The translations under genes and the position numbers were made by a program. A model generated the notes under the pieces. That model searched no databases. It saw nothing but the letters and a program-made list of their open reading frames with translations, and had not been told where the DNA came from. Positions 11,555 to 24,339 of a stretch of DNA of 64,000 nt are shown here, one piece after another. The DNA is from Phlebotomus papatasi. Taxonomy: Eukaryota; Arthropoda; Insecta; Diptera; Psychodidae. Positions within the stretch are counted from its first letter, which is position 1. The number at the start of each line of letters is the position of its first letter. The DNA lies in the NCBI RefSeq assembly GCF_024763615.1, contig NC_077223.1, forward strand, positions 94,860,627-94,924,626, read 5' to 3'.

Positions 11555-13580
11555 TATTTAGACATACCAAAAAAATCTAAAGCTCTAAGGAAAAAAAGAG
11601 GTTTGTATTCTAAGATTACCAATAGTCTCACGATCAAATGGTAGAATACCCTTTGTTATATCAAAATTTTAAATTCATGTTAATAGTTGACCTCTTCAAA
11701 GATAAACATTCAAAACCGTGCATAATCCAAAATCGATGGATTAAACAAAAGTACTCTCTCATAAGCTTTGAGCAAGAGTATTGATAAAAAATAAATTTCC
11801 ATCATTACCGGTAATGGAACTGGTAGATTTAGATAATCAGACAAGGTACGATGACAGGCTTTGTTTTGTCACAATGATTGAATGAGTACAGTGTACATGT
11901 ACAGTCCTCTCCTATAAATATCGAGGTACTCTAAATTTATATTCATTTGCGAAATTATCATTAGCTGGAATTGCTGTGTACGTCACTTGTTGATGAAAAT
12001 TGCAGTAAAAATTATCCAATTCTTAATCGTGCTATTTATAGTCAATATGCTAAATAAAAAAGATTAAAAATAATCATTTTCAGTCCATCTCATAAATTAT
12101 TTTGCAATAACCTATAATTACAAAGTATAGTATGATTTCTTTAAAAGAATTCCAATAAAAGCAAGGTGTGTAGGAAATTTTCCGTGCAAGGTAAAAAATG
12201 ATTGTATGATAAGGTCAAAATCAAGAACTTTTGCATCAATATTGCTTAATATTTTAAATACAGGGGTTCAATGAAGTTTTTTTTTGCACTGAGTTTATTT
12301 TCTTGGCTAATGATTCGATTTGTCAATGAAAACAAACAATCTTAAATGATTATTTGACCTTTCTGGATTTTTGAAGATAAACAATCGTGACATTTTTTAT
12401 TGCAATATAAAAAGTGTCTCAGGTGAAAGCCTTATGCTTACTTATTTGTTGAGGTCAGCCAGTTGGTCAGTGATTGAGAGGGATAAACCAGTGACAAGCT
12501 CAGATAAGCTTTTGGTAGCGGAAGATTCTTCATAGGTGAACTCGAAGTGAATTCGATTGTGAATTGAATATTGATGATCAAGAATCGCGCTCAGAAGTTC
12601 GTTCTGAGAGTCCGAAATTAATAAAATTATTTCGGAGTGAATCCTTACTCTCTAAATTCAACTTTTAAGAAGAAAGCACACTTTTGCAAAATTAATTTGT
12701 ATGAGTTGAATGGAAACCTTTATTCATTATTTTTATCGTTTTTCATTAGTTTTATCTCGAAAAAGCCGATTGAGTTATTTAAAAAGATAAAAGTGTTTCA
12801 ATTGCAATATCCTTCCACATTCTTCTGTGGTAGTGATGCTCACTATTCCTAATTTTTAATTCTTAAACTCTTTGTCAAGAAGTTCACGAAAATTTTCTTA
12901 CAAATTTTAAAATAAATGTTAAAATATGTCATAAATCTTATATAAATTTATATTCGAAAATAATCTCTTGACCAAATAATAAACATATGAATCAGTCCCA
13001 CTTTTTAACCCAAAAACCTGATTGCGTCCCCGAATAATACTACATTATACAATTGAATTTGTCATTTATTACCAGAATATTATTTATTTGTTACCATATT
13101 TCAAAGGCAATCAACTTTATAAGCGCAAAACTGGTCTTTTTGCAAAATTTGACCATTGGAGAGAAGATTAGAGATTTTTTTCGTACTAGATTTACATAAA
13201 AACTCTGACAAACAAGATCATTTTACGACCTCTAAAATAACATTGGTCATATGTTAACGATCAATGAAAGCGAAAGTAGTAAAAAGAAAGAATTTCGGAT
13301 GTTTTTAGTTGGACTCACTAACGACACCAAAATAAATATAAAAGTAATTTGAATAAAATATTGTATAGAATCCACAATGAAGAAAATATCCTGAAACTTT
13401 CTTAAGAAGAATAAAGAAGATTATGTACAAAAGAGAAATTGAAAGTATGATAAACTTTGTCTGCAATGCAGGAAATATTTCTAAGTAAGAGCTTATCTAA
13501 AAAAAACCACTGTAACTTTTGTAGAACAATATTATGTCATTATGAGAATTTTATATAAAGGTGGAAACACATTGACCGTT

Positions 13581-13799
13581 AGGGGAAAGTACTCTACTTT
13601 CGAACGTTCATGTCTTTGAATAATGTCAATTTTCTTTTAGTTTTCCTAAGAGACTTACACAGTTCTATTAAATATTAATTGGCTTATCATCAACTGTTGA
13701 TAATTCCGTGGTAATTTAGTGTAAATCTCTTACGAAAAACAAAAGAAATTCACATTATTCGAAGGCATGAACGTTCGAAGGGAGAGCACTTATCTTCCT
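13581..13799. mobile_element. Palindromic MITE, AGGGGAAAGTACTCT family, copy 1
   Basis: About 219 bp. Left arm AGGGGAAAGTACTCTACTTT then CGAACGTTCATG. Right arm CATGAACGTTCGAAGGGAGA. The centre ATCAACTGTTGAT is itself a palindrome. A copy truncated at its right end lies at 61106-61261. Confidence 0.7.
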
Positions 13800-13909
13800 T
13801 ATCGTTTAGGAAATTCTCACATTTCTTTTTAATTTTTTAGACAAATTTACAATGATTAAAACTTAAAACTCTTTTTTAAGAAATTTTATTAAAGAAATTG
13901 AAGAAAATT

Positions 13910-14140
13910 AAGGTAAAGTGCCCTCGGATCGACCGGTTCATCGACTCGATCGTTGGGTCAATATTTGAATGTTTGATGGTGAATGTCTGTAAAATTTTCA
14001 CTGATTCGTATTTATTTAAAAAATAATTGACCTATTAATATTAGATCATACGCTAAATATTAGTCCAAATATAAGTAAATTGAATAAATAACTCTACCGG
14101 TCGAATTGAGGAACCGGTCGACATGAAGGCACTTTACCTT
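13910..14140. mobile_element. MITE with TIR AAGGTAAAGTGCCCTC
   Basis: About 231 bp. The left end AAGGTAAAGTGCC plus GATCGACCGGTTCATCGACT is inverted at the right (AATTGAGGAACCGGTCGAC, then GGCACTTTACCTT). The flanks suggest a TTAA-type duplicated site. Confidence 0.65.
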
Positions 14141-15665
14141 AATCGAAACGAAAACTTCAGTAAAATAAAAAAACGTATAGAAGAAGTGCCAATGATAAGA
14201 ACGCATAAACTTCCATAAACCGATGGGAAAGCACTATCGGTGAGAATTCAACGATTAATATGATTCTTCCTTAAGAAACATTTGAGAACGAAAGTTAAAA
14301 AAAGAATTATGTTTTTTTTGCAGATTTTTTAATGGTGCCATTACTTCAAGAATAATGATTTTTTCTTTCCACCAACTCAGTAAAAAAGCAATTGTAGTGA
14401 GATGACTGATAAGAATAAACAATTACCTGCTTCTCCGTCTTATCGGTTTTATCCATTAGGAATTTTCTTTTTTAGAAGTCCAGTTGAAGTTTCCGTAAAA
14501 CCACTTCTAAGTCAATAAAAAATATTCTAAAAATCACAACCATATACCTTTTTTATACATTTCAGTGACCACATTCAATGAAATTTAATCAAATACTGGA
14601 GCATAGAAATTATCTTGTACGTGTTTCATACCTCGTGTTAAGATAATACTCAACAATCAATAGAGTTCTCATATAATCAAACACCTTCGAGAGTGATATG
14701 GGAAAGTAGCAAATTGTTGATAAGAAACGAGAAATACATAGTAATTGATGATACTTCCTCAACTTAATCCAAGCTGCTGGAAAATATGCTTGGGAAAATA
14801 TTAAGTAAAGCTATTAGTATATTTAATGAATGAATTCATCATTTAATAAATTATGCATATGGCTAGAGGGAAATAAAAGTAAAAGGTGTTTCTCTTGCAC
14901 ATTCGAGATTCAGGTTGTTCAACTCGAGGGAGAGTCAAGAGACCAAGCAAATGTCACCACAAGAAGAAATTAAAATTTTATATGCGTGGTGGTTGGCACA
15001 TAATTATTCCATTAATTGACGCGGTAAGATGAATTGAGGTGGTCAGATTGATGAAAAAAAGCTACCCAAGAAGCAAAATGGCTAGCTCGGAGAACCATAA
15101 ACTTTAAAAGTTTTAGAATTGACTTCTAAGAGAAACATATATAGAACATTTTGTGTTTTGTTGCTTACAAGTGTCCCCAAATTTCTTAACAAACAAAAAA
15201 ATGCTTAAACGGAAGTAAAGTCTGCGAGGACTTTAACGTACTCGTACATAACGTACACCAAATGAAAACTAGACGATTGTGGATATTTTTTTGTGTAATT
15301 TTTATCCAAATTGCTTTCGGGAAAGGGTTTTAGTTACTTTAATCATTAAATACCTGAAAAAATAGCCAGAGAGATGGAAAAATATGTTAGCTGTGAATAT
15401 TTTGCCCAAAGTTGTGCATGGAAAGTTTGACATTGCGTCGATTTTGATAATATTTTCCTTCAATTTCTTTCCTGATTTGAATTTTGAGTGACAAATTCTT
15501 TTCTTATGCACTTACACTATATAAAAATAGTGTTTTAAATGGTTTAGTGTAAAAATTTTGAATACTTCAGGAGATAAGTCTAAAATATGAAAAATATATC
15601 TTAAGTATTTCTAGTACATTGTTCAAATGAGTTTAAGCAATCAAATCCGGGATATTTTTATCATA

Positions 15666-15929
15666 CACTGAGAGAAATTCGAAAAAGCTAAAATAACATT
15701 CCGTAAATGTTAATTTTACCCTGCAGTATTGATCCGAAAACGGTGTAAATATGACCCTTTTTAGGTGTATTATGGGTTAAAGTTGCCCTTCTTTCATGTT
15801 GATTTCATGTTGATGTTTTTTTTGAAAGGTGTAAAATTGACATTAAAAAATTTTGACATATTTTTACACCCAAAAAGTGTTAAAGTTATGACGAAAAAAA
15901 GTTAATCGCAGCCTCTTTTTTTCTCAGTG
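15666..15929. mobile_element. MITE, CACTGAGAGAAAT family, left half of an inverted pair
   Basis: Begins CACTGAGAGAAAT and ends CTCTTTTTTTCTCAGTG. It is followed after a 17-bp spacer by an inverted copy (15947-16198), so the two form a palindrome of about 530 bp. A single copy occurs at 32866-33120. Confidence 0.75.
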
Positions 15930-15946
15930 TAGAGCATGCATTCTAC

Positions 15947-16198
15947 CACTGAGAAAAAAAGAGGCTACGATTAACTTTTTTTCGTCATAACTTTAACACT
16001 TTTCGGGTGTAAAAATATATTAACTTTTTTAATGATAATTTTACACCTCTTGAGGGTAAAACCAACATGAAAAAAGAGTAACTTTAACCCATAATACACC
16101 TAAAAAGGGTAATATTTACACCGATTTTGAATCACTACTGCAGGGTAAAATTAACATTTCCGGAATGTTATTTTGACTTTTTCGGATTTCTCTCAGTG
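15947..16198. mobile_element. MITE, CACTGAGA family, right half of an inverted pair
   Basis: About 252 bp, CACTGAGAAAAAAAGAGGC to GGATTTCTCTCAGTG. It is nearly the inverse of 15666-15929. The spacer TAGAGCATGCATTCTA is also close to palindromic. Confidence 0.75.
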
Positions 16199-16688
16199 AC
16201 CACTCTTATCCCACTCTCAGGGGTTAGAGTTAGAGACCCCCTATACCACACGATATGGAGAAGAAAATGCTTCTTGGGGTGGAATCGGTGGAATCGTTCT
16301 CGTGTTAATTTTGTAGAGAAATCCCGCAAAGAGAACGAGTCAAAGGTCAAGTCAATTGAGTGTATTCCCGTCCATTAATCATCTCAATCTGCTCTTGAGC
16401 GAGTGATACCGTGAGCTTTTGATGGGGACAAGGGGGCAGAATAGTTGATCTGGGTGAAGACAAATTATGCTCTCTGTCTTATTCGTATTACTCTTGACGT
16501 CGACGACAATCACGAAGGTGGATGACAGGCTTTAACTCCCTGACCCACTTAATGTGCCTCCACTCCAAATGAATATTTATGCATGTCTCTCTCAATGTGT
16601 ATCACTTCAATTTCAGTAGTGTTGTAATCCAGTCACTCTGACTATCACCACGCGACATCCCATCCAGTAATCTCTCAACTGCCCAGAG

Positions 16689-19600
16689 ATGAAGTACCTC
16701 CACGTTGTCGGAACGATTCTTTTCATTGGCGCCTTCGTGGCTGGTGCTCCGGTTAGTTGATTGATGTCAATCTCTCTTCCAGCACGTGCAAAACAGACAA
16801 CCTATAATTATCTCTGTGCCTTACTTTCTGCCAGGAAAATAAACCCCTGAGGGCAATTGCTGTGCTTAGCCAATCGGATACAGTCCGAGGAAATATTACA
16901 TTTTCCCAGCCTTCCTGCACTGAACCCACCTTCGTGGAGATTTCCATTGAAGGACTCCCACCAGGACCTCATGGTTTCCACATTCACGAGAGGGGAGATC
17001 TCTCAGGTGGATGCGGTTCTACAGGCAGTCACTTCAATCCAGATAAGGTGAGAAATTCTTGCTAGATTTCAGTGAATTTATTAATTTAGGGGAAGTGAAA
17101 TTTGAATAGGGAGTTATTGCGTGTCTGTTACTAAGCGAATTGTTAAAGGAATATTGTTGTGTGGTCAGTGCTTTTTCGATATGACTCATAAAACTATTTC
17201 AAAGCTAAATAAAGTTCTATGTTTCGACCGTAATTTATATTAAGTACAATTGAAGTAATAATAGTGATCTTTGTGCATGTTAATCAAAAAAAAGTGGTTC
17301 CCAATTCTGAGATAAATCTTTCAGTTTATTTTTTTTTTAATTAATCGTTAAGATAAGAATTCGCTTGTAATTTGTGAGCTGATTGGGATTCTTCAATGAT
17401 GATATTTAATTTTTAAATGTTAAAACTTTTTAAACTTTTCTTAAATACAACAAATTAAATAGTTTGCTAACCACTTATCGATTTTGAGATCAAGCTTTAA
17501 GCTTTAAATCTCAGCTTTTTCTAAATTATTTGTGCTAGGGTCTCTTATATCGGGTTCTCTCGCCTTAATGTTCTATATCTCTTTCACACTTCTTTATCCT
17601 TATTATCTGAAAGCCAAACGCATAACAAATTACACAAGACGTGGACCGATTAAGACTATTCATTGCCAAGTATCTCTAGCAATTCTTAGTTCTTTCTTAA
17701 CTCTCCAAAAAGATTTCGTAAAATTGGAACAGGGAGGGTTCGATTTAAAATATTCAAATTGAAAAACACCGTAACATGATGAGCTGTTCAATTCTGACTC
17801 CTATTCTAAGTCTTTAAATCAACATTTTTACACTGATTGATATCCTCTTATGAAGATTTCTAATTTTAAAATTATCAATTGTCTTAGAGCTCTTAATCTA
17901 ACAGAAAAACAATTTTTTCAAGATATTTCTAAGATCGCATAATATATACCACACATTCATTGTTTTAAGATATGATAATTTAGTCTTAATAAAATATATA
18001 AATATTCGCGAATTCGCAACATTATTTATAAAGCCTGATCTATTTTAATAAAATAATGAATATTAAAAGAATGTTGCGAATATTGAGCAAATATTTCGAA
18101 TATTATAAATATTTATTGACAGTTTTTAGTAGTTTTTCGAAAAACATTTCGATATCGATTTTTCGAAGATCACAGCTAAACCATTTTGGACTGTTATTTT
18201 TCAACCGATATGCTTAAATTTGGATTTTTTTGAAAGATCTTTAAATTTTCAACACGGCTGTATCGGACTAATCGGTAATGATTCGGTAATGCACCCGTAA
18301 ATGGTATACCTTTCCTGGATTTACTTTTTTATTAGTTCGAAAGCTTGTTACTTATCCTAAAATATTCTAAAATGTGGTTTTCTTAAGAAATTTTTTATTT
18401 CGGATTTTTTTTTAATTTGTGGATCAATTTAATCGAATAATTGGTATGCATCCAAAAAGCAAGCGAAAAATTAAAACACGGAGAGCTCAGCTCGTGAGTT
18501 CGAGCACTTCGTTAAGCTGAGACGCTTTGCTATCTCTATTAACTACATTTTCTGGAATTATGTGTTTGATATTCGAAAGACAATTTAATAAAATCTAGAC
18601 ATATTTATCTGACTCACTGTCATCTGGAGTTTTGAAAAATCTGTTCAAAATACAAACATAAGCGAACTATTTGAGAGATTTGAGACTATGCCATAAGTCT
18701 TTTGCTAAAAAGTGCTGTATTTATGCAACCATAATAAATAATAAAAATAAACTTAGTTTTTATATTTATGTTCTCCAATTAGTACTAAATTACATGGTTA
18801 CACTAATTTCATGCCCTTCGAGTCAAATTTGTTTTACAGTCTTTTTCATTGTAGTTTTTTCATTATAAATATTTTTATACAACTTAACACGTTTTAATGT
18901 CATAAATGAACAATAAAAAAAGAATTATTTCTGTTTTGATAATGTTAACTTTCCAGTTAAGTATGAAAAGTGAAATGTTAGGTTTGTGTAGGATTTTAGA
19001 AAATTATGATCTTAGTTCTAATCCTAGTCCTTATAGCATTTAATATTTCTTTATTTTTTATTTTTGTTTTTATTAATTTGTTTATTTAAAAGGAAACAAT
19101 GCTTCTGATCAGGTTCTCTTGAAAGCTAAAAATACATGTACAAAAATATAAAGATTTGTTAGAAAGCAATGTTTGTGTCCACCGTCGTCTTAGCGTTGGT
19201 GACCCCCCAGAGCCAAACAGTCATTTACCATTTATTCATTTTGTTTTACTATGGTAAGAGAAAGAATTAAGCCATGTTTTATTCTAATACTTGTTTTGCG
19301 AATACGACAATTGCTGACTTTGAAACACTGACCTCACCAAGTATTTGACTCCTTTTCATAAAATTTTCAGTGTAAAGAACAGTAAAATTAAGTTGTATTG
19401 CAGTGAAAAACTTATTTTGCAATTTTGATGTATTAAAATAAATGATGATGTATTAAAAGTAATAATGTCGCTACTTTCAGTTGCACCATGGAGCTCCCAA
19501 TGACGAAATCCGTCACCGCGGCGATTTGGGCAATGTCCAGGCTGATCAGAACGGACGTGCCTTCACCTCCTTCAGCGACCACGTGATCAGTCTCAATGGT

Positions 19601-19735
19601 CTGAACAGTGTCATCGGACGGGCAGTGGTTGTCCATGAAGCCGAGGATGATCTCGGCCGTGGAAACAATGCAGACTCCAGAAAGACTGGCAACGCCGGCG
19701 GACGACTTGCTTGTGGAGTCATCGGAGTGGCGTAA
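16689..19735 (+). CDS. Sod3: Extracellular Cu/Zn superoxide dismutase, secreted isoform
   Basis: Exons 16689-16751, 16835-17047 and 19481-19735 give 176 residues. The enzyme dismutates superoxide to oxygen and hydrogen peroxide in the extracellular space. Residues 1-20 form a hydrophobic signal peptide (LHVVGTILFIGAFVAGA). All metal ligands are present: Cu-binding His70 and His72 in HGFHIHERGD, bridging His87 in GSHFNP, Zn-binding His95 and His104 and Asp107 in HHGAP and RHRGDLGN, and Cu-binding His144 in VVHEAEDD. The active-site Arg167 (GGRLACG) and the Cys81-Cys170 disulphide pair are also kept. All junctions are GT-AG and in phase 0. The short form reads through GTAATT at 19732 and stops at the TAA of GCGTAA. 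The second intron is 2.4 kb of AT-rich DNA with no recognised gene. The family assignment is secure. Confidence 0.93.
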
Positions 19736-22440
19736 TTATTCCTTGTGTGGTGTTGAGCTCAATGTCACGGCAATTTTTGATACCCCCTCCCCATCCTCCC
19801 CGATATCCATACACCTGTATATGCTGCAATGAAGAAACATAAAATACTAAACACCTTTTTATATTTCACTTTTTTATCCAACACCCAGACAAATTAATTT
19901 AACAGATAATCTCTACGGACACTACTCATGGTGATATCCTGATGTGTCCTTTGAAGTTTTTATTGTGGTTGTGTCTAGAAAATCCCTGATTTTTTATGTT
20001 AATAAATCAGATAATTCCTCAACAGCGGCAATACAGTAATTCCTTGTATATATATTTTAATTGTTTGCGTAAATTTCCTCCTATTCTCTTGTTTACTATT
20101 CTTGCTATTTTTCTTTTCTGTTAGTTCTGTGTAAATTGTGATTCTATTTCGTTTTTTTTTTGTATATTCATTTACTTTCTCAGTGTGCTTCATATTTTAT
20201 GTTCTGTGAATACTTCGTGCGTTACCTTGGAAAGATGATTGGAAAGGTCATGTCTCAAAAGAGCTCTTATTAGCATGTTTTTGTTGCTCGAACTCTAGAA
20301 CGATAGAGAGAATAACAATCCATCAATTTTTGATTATCAATTTATTTTCGTCCTTCACCCCTTTCCCACGCCTTTGAGGAATTATATTTTTATATAATTT
20401 TGTAAAATTTGATTCTAGCCGTCTGTCCGTCCTTCTAGCCATTACCAGAGCTAAAGTCGAAACGGTAAATGATATCGATTAGGGTTTTTTTTTAGGGCTA
20501 GAAATTTTGGCAAGAAACTCTTTTTTTGTTTTAACCCTTTAAGGACAATTGGAACACCGGTGTCCCATAAAGAAAATAATTTTTCCTGACCACCTAAACT
20601 TATTCTTTTCTTATGTTTACACGTAATTGTGAAGTAGAAGGTTGAAGGAATGTAGGATATTTTTTGTAAGTCTCCAGCTATTTGCTGTATAGTAAATTAT
20701 TAAGCTAAAAAATGACGAATTTTTAAATTCTCATATTGAAAATTGATTTTATTTATTTTTTATACTTACAGTTTTTTTAAGTAAAACCGTTTTGGAAAAA
20801 GAAACAACAATACTCAGTCATAATATTTTTCATTAGAATGAAAATTATCAGTTATTGGTATCGTCAGAAAAATTACTTAAAATTTTTAGCTATTTTTGTC
20901 TCTATCGTTCATAGAGTCAAAAAATACACCAAATTAGATTCTGTTGGCTTTTCGAAGGTTTGATGTAAGACGTTTGACAAGTTTTGTTTATTGGTTTCAT
21001 TTTTATTGCTGATTTTCGGTCAGTGAAAACTATCTCGTCGTTAAAGGGTTAAGGGTCTGTTTTGATTATAAAATCGTTTTCCTGCAATCGGCTCACCAAA
21101 TTCCTTGCCGGAATTAAACGGTTCAAGATTCTGTAATCGATTTTTACGGGATTTATGAGGATTTTAAATAGCATAACCTAATGCCTTAAGCACACTTACG
21201 ACTTAAGCTGAGACACGGCTTAACGTAATCATAATCAAAATACTGACTAATCTGCCTCTTGGCTTTGGCCGATGGGAAACTACTGGTAGTCAAATCATTA
21301 TTTTAATTAATTACGTTAAGCAATCTCTCGGTTTAAGTCATAAATGTGTCTAGCCCATAAGATTCCTAATTGCTCTAAATCTAATCTTTACGAAAATATG
21401 CTTTTTGGATATCAAAAACTCATAATAAGATTTTTAAATATGTTAATGAATATTTAAGGTGTATTACTTCCATATTACCACAATTTAACTCCCAATTAAC
21501 CTTTTTTTTTAGTTAAAAATTAACGGTTTTGTTCTTAATCAATTAAAACAAGTTGGATTCTTTTAAAGGTTGTTCGATCCCAGGCTTAAATTTATTTTAA
21601 ATAATATAATTATTTTTAATTTTTTTTAGACGTGTTTGGTATGTAAATCGCGAATCCTGGGTCTCTACATCACAAAGTCCGTGTTCTGTATATTTTCAGA
21701 GAGCTCTGACTTATCCATTTCAACCGATTCTTAATCAAAAGCTTTTAAATTTTCATTTAATAAATTTTTAAATTTTCTAAATCTTCGATTTAGAATGAAT
21801 GAATGAGCTCAGAGCAAAAAAAAACGCTATTTTAATAGGGAAATGCATATAACTTAGAGTTTTTTTGCTCCGAGCGCCTCAATTGTAATTCATTTTTGAT
21901 TTATTAATCGGTTCAAATTTGTTGCGATTCGGTAACAAAAGAAAAACTGTGCCAACTGCTTTAATAAATCTGTAAGATTCTTATCTCATGAATAAATCGA
22001 ATTGAATTGAATAAAGCTAACGACTTTTGCCTAAGCAATTAATATGAAGCATATTTTCAAGGAGTAATATCAAAGTCACAAGTTCAAGCATTTCGCGAAT
22101 AGTTTTTCACTTGGCCCCCTTTTGTATATTTAAAATCTCGGTAGTTTTTACTTTTTAATAGCAAGTCCCATGCAATTTTCTGATGTTTGTGTGTTTGTGG
22201 ATTTTAAAAGCTTTTACGCACGTTGAAATCTTAATCATCCGATCATTTCTTCTTTTTTTTCATCATGCATTGTATTCATGCAAAAGCAAATCTTCTGGCA
22301 ATTTCTCTCTATCTGTTAATTCTTTTCTTCTCCATAACAGATCGCATGAGGAAGAAGAATGGCCATGCAGTGGCAGTGGGAAAATTCTAAATTCATTCTC
22401 ATTTATCATCCTCTTAGCTGCATTGATATTTTCAGTGTAA
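16689..22440 (+). CDS. Sod3: Sod3 predicted membrane-anchored splice form
   Basis: Proposed exons are 16689-16751, 16835-17047, 19481-19731 and 22341-22440, giving 208 residues. The donor GC|GTAATT at 19732 overlaps the stop codon of the short form. The acceptor at 22339-22340 follows a pyrimidine-rich tract (TTCTTTTCTTCTCCATAACAG). The phases agree: GC plus A makes Ala. After VIGVA the new tail is SHEEEEWPCSGSGKILNS followed by about 14 hydrophobic residues ending in ALIFSV. Acidic spacer, small residues and a terminal hydrophobic stretch with nothing after it are the pattern of a GPI-anchor signal. This form would be held at the cell surface. I recall that fly Sod3 also has alternative C-termini, but could not check that. 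The exon assignment is inference from phase and tail logic; transcript evidence is lacking. Confidence 0.6.
20001..20006 (+). terminator. AATAAA, proximal Sod3 polyadenylation signal
   Basis: Lies 266 bases after the short-form stop. It would end transcripts that do not splice to the 22341 exon. Confidence 0.45.
20531..21052. mobile_element. TTAACCCTTTAAGG family element (full)
   Basis: About 522 bp, TTAACCCTTTAAGGAC to GTCGTTAAAGGGTTAA. The block GGAACACCGGTGTCCCATAA and the sequence that follows match the copies at 6045-6561 (inverted) and 29720-30311. It lies in the long Sod3 intron. Confidence 0.7.
21135..21350. mobile_element. Small TIR element (CTTAAGCC family), copy 2
   Basis: Inverted blocks TTACGACTTAAGCTGAGA/TCTCTCGGTTTAAGTC and CGGCTTAACGTAAT/ATTACGTTAAGCAA. 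It resembles 5690-5835 (ACGTTAAGCCGTTTCTCAGC). Confidence 0.5.
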
Positions 22441-22520
22441 TTTTCCAGAGAGTACCATCGAGGGAGAAAATATAATACTAACCTATTTATGGGTTAATTC
22501 ACTTGTGCGCAACATTATTT

Positions 22521-22526
22521 AATAAA
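22521..22526 (+). terminator. AATAAA, distal Sod3 polyadenylation signal
   Basis: Lies 81 bases after the stop of the proposed anchored-form exon. A good signal directly behind the exon supports its being a real terminal exon. Confidence 0.45.
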
Positions 22527-23262
22527 TTATTGATTAATACAGGGAAATTTTCTTTTTCTTTTTTCCTGATTAACCAACAATAAAAATGCTCAGCAGACAA
22601 AAAAGCTCCGTCGACAAAGAAAATGTTAGACCAAAAAAAAAAAAAGTTTTTGCTTAGATTTCTATCGAATTCGGGTGTATTATTTTCTTTTAGTCCTCAT
22701 ACCTAAAGAGTGTGAAATAATTTCTTTTCAAGACACACAAATAAATCACAACAGCATGAAAAGTAAACCACCGACTTGGTCGTATAATTCCCAGAAACCA
22801 CCCCATTAGCTGCCCAACAACGTGATTGTACAGTAATTCCGTCATACCTCGAAACAAAATTGACCAAAATGTGGGAAGGTGCTGATGGGGTGAGTGGGTA
22901 GAGATTAAAGACAAATGACCCACGTCTAGTGAAATGGTCCCTATGAAATCAATCAAGGTCCTCGTGCTCAACAGCTTAGCAATCACAAGGACTTTTTGAG
23001 CCAGGTAAGTGGGAAATCCATCGATGATCTCATTCGTGACGTGTTACTTTTGGTGAAAAATAATTTATTTTTTACTGGAGAAGTTTCTGTTACTTGCTAA
23101 ATACACTTATTGAAGATTATTTAATTAAACGATATTAGATTATTTATAATCCAAGGAAACTTATTCAAAATGAGATTATTAATTATCACATTTTCCCCTA
23201 CTACCAAGGGCAATGGGCTTTTTGAAGTTACATTTTATAAACATTTATTTCTAAACATATTT

Positions 23263-24339
23263 AGGGGAAAGGCTCATAATTTTGTCCAGTTTCTTATTTT
23301 GGCCACTTTGAGGATAAAAGTAGACATTCAAAATAAATTGATTAAAATTATGGAACTTTATTCCAATATTTGATGAATAATGAATTCTATTTAAATATTT
23401 GTTCTTTTTGGAAGATTTTAACACTAAATACGTTAAATTTTGAATATGATTTGGGTTAAAATTGCTTTGTTGAAAATTCAGTGTGAGCAATTGCTTACGA
23501 GAAATATGACAGAATTTCGTGTTTACTTCAGTCTTATTTAGCTGTGGTGAAGTACTATCAATGTTTCTTCGCTTTTTTTGAGCGATATTATTGAATATTC
23601 ATTGAATATTTTGTTGATTCACGTTAGTGATGATTTGTACATATGACCTGAAGTGAGATTTGCCTTGTGAATTAGATTTTTCGTGTGAAAAGTGGGAAAT
23701 TTTCTAAGACATTCATTTTCTAAGACATCTGGTCTAAGACAGACCAGTGAGGTGATACTCCTTATTTTGGACAGGTTTTTTCTCACGAAATTTCGTGAAG
23801 TTTTAGCTTTTTTGATGACTAGGTTGGACAAATGCCTGTAGAAACAAAGGAGCATTATCTCTATGAAAGAGATGTAGCGAGAAATGCCTTGAAAGGCTAC
23901 CGGAAAGGTCAAGGAATGCGCGAATCCGCACGTACTTGGAGTACCGAAGTCAATTCACTTTAATGAATGATATGGAAAGTTTCCGGGCTTCTTGTGACAT
24001 TCTGCGGTTCCTTTCCATGAACAGAAAGAGGACTTGGTAAGATTGGTTCAGGAAATGAAGAACAATTGGCAACCTGTTGAGGTGGATTAGCTGTCCAAAT
24101 TTACAGCCAAGTTGTCCAAAATAAGAGTCAAATTCACCTCTACATATCAATTCATTTTTAAACATATTAAAACTAATTTTAGTAAAAAAAAAATATGATA
24201 AATAGCTTGCCAAGTTTCTAAACAATCCTTCTGAAAAGAGAGTAACAAAAAAAGTCAATTAGTATCGAAAATATCACACTTGAAACTTGGAACATCGATG
24301 CTTATAAGCAGACTGTCCAAAATTATGAGCCTTTACCCT
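23263..24339. mobile_element. TIR element AGGGGAAAGGCTCATAATTT
   Basis: About 1.08 kb. Left end AGGGGAAAGGCTCATAATTT then TGTCCAG. Right end CTGTCCAAAATTATGAGCC then TTTACCCT. Short open frames occur on the minus strand, but none resembles a transposase. Confidence 0.7.

Larger units (their letters stand above)
7945..16688. other. Intergenic region of the PDZ and Sod3 genes, rich in TIR elements
   Basis: The first 730 bases are probably the PDZ-gene 3' UTR. After that come TIR elements at 9302-9530, 9732-10865 (with another nested inside), 11033-11554, 13581-13799, 13910-14140 and 15666-16198. The remaining sequence is AT-rich with no supportable coding exon. The last 300-400 bases before 16689 are more complex and presumably hold the Sod3 promoter and 5' UTR, but I see no clear TATA box. 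Confidence 0.6.

Noticed and set aside
16127..16378. Possible coding exon upstream of Sod3
   Set aside because: It overlaps the end of the palindromic MITE and does not join to Sod3 in any sensible phase. More likely 5' flank.
22690..22986. Minus-strand open frame of 98 codons
   Set aside because: No domain and no splice context. The region may be regulatory, but the protein is not supported.
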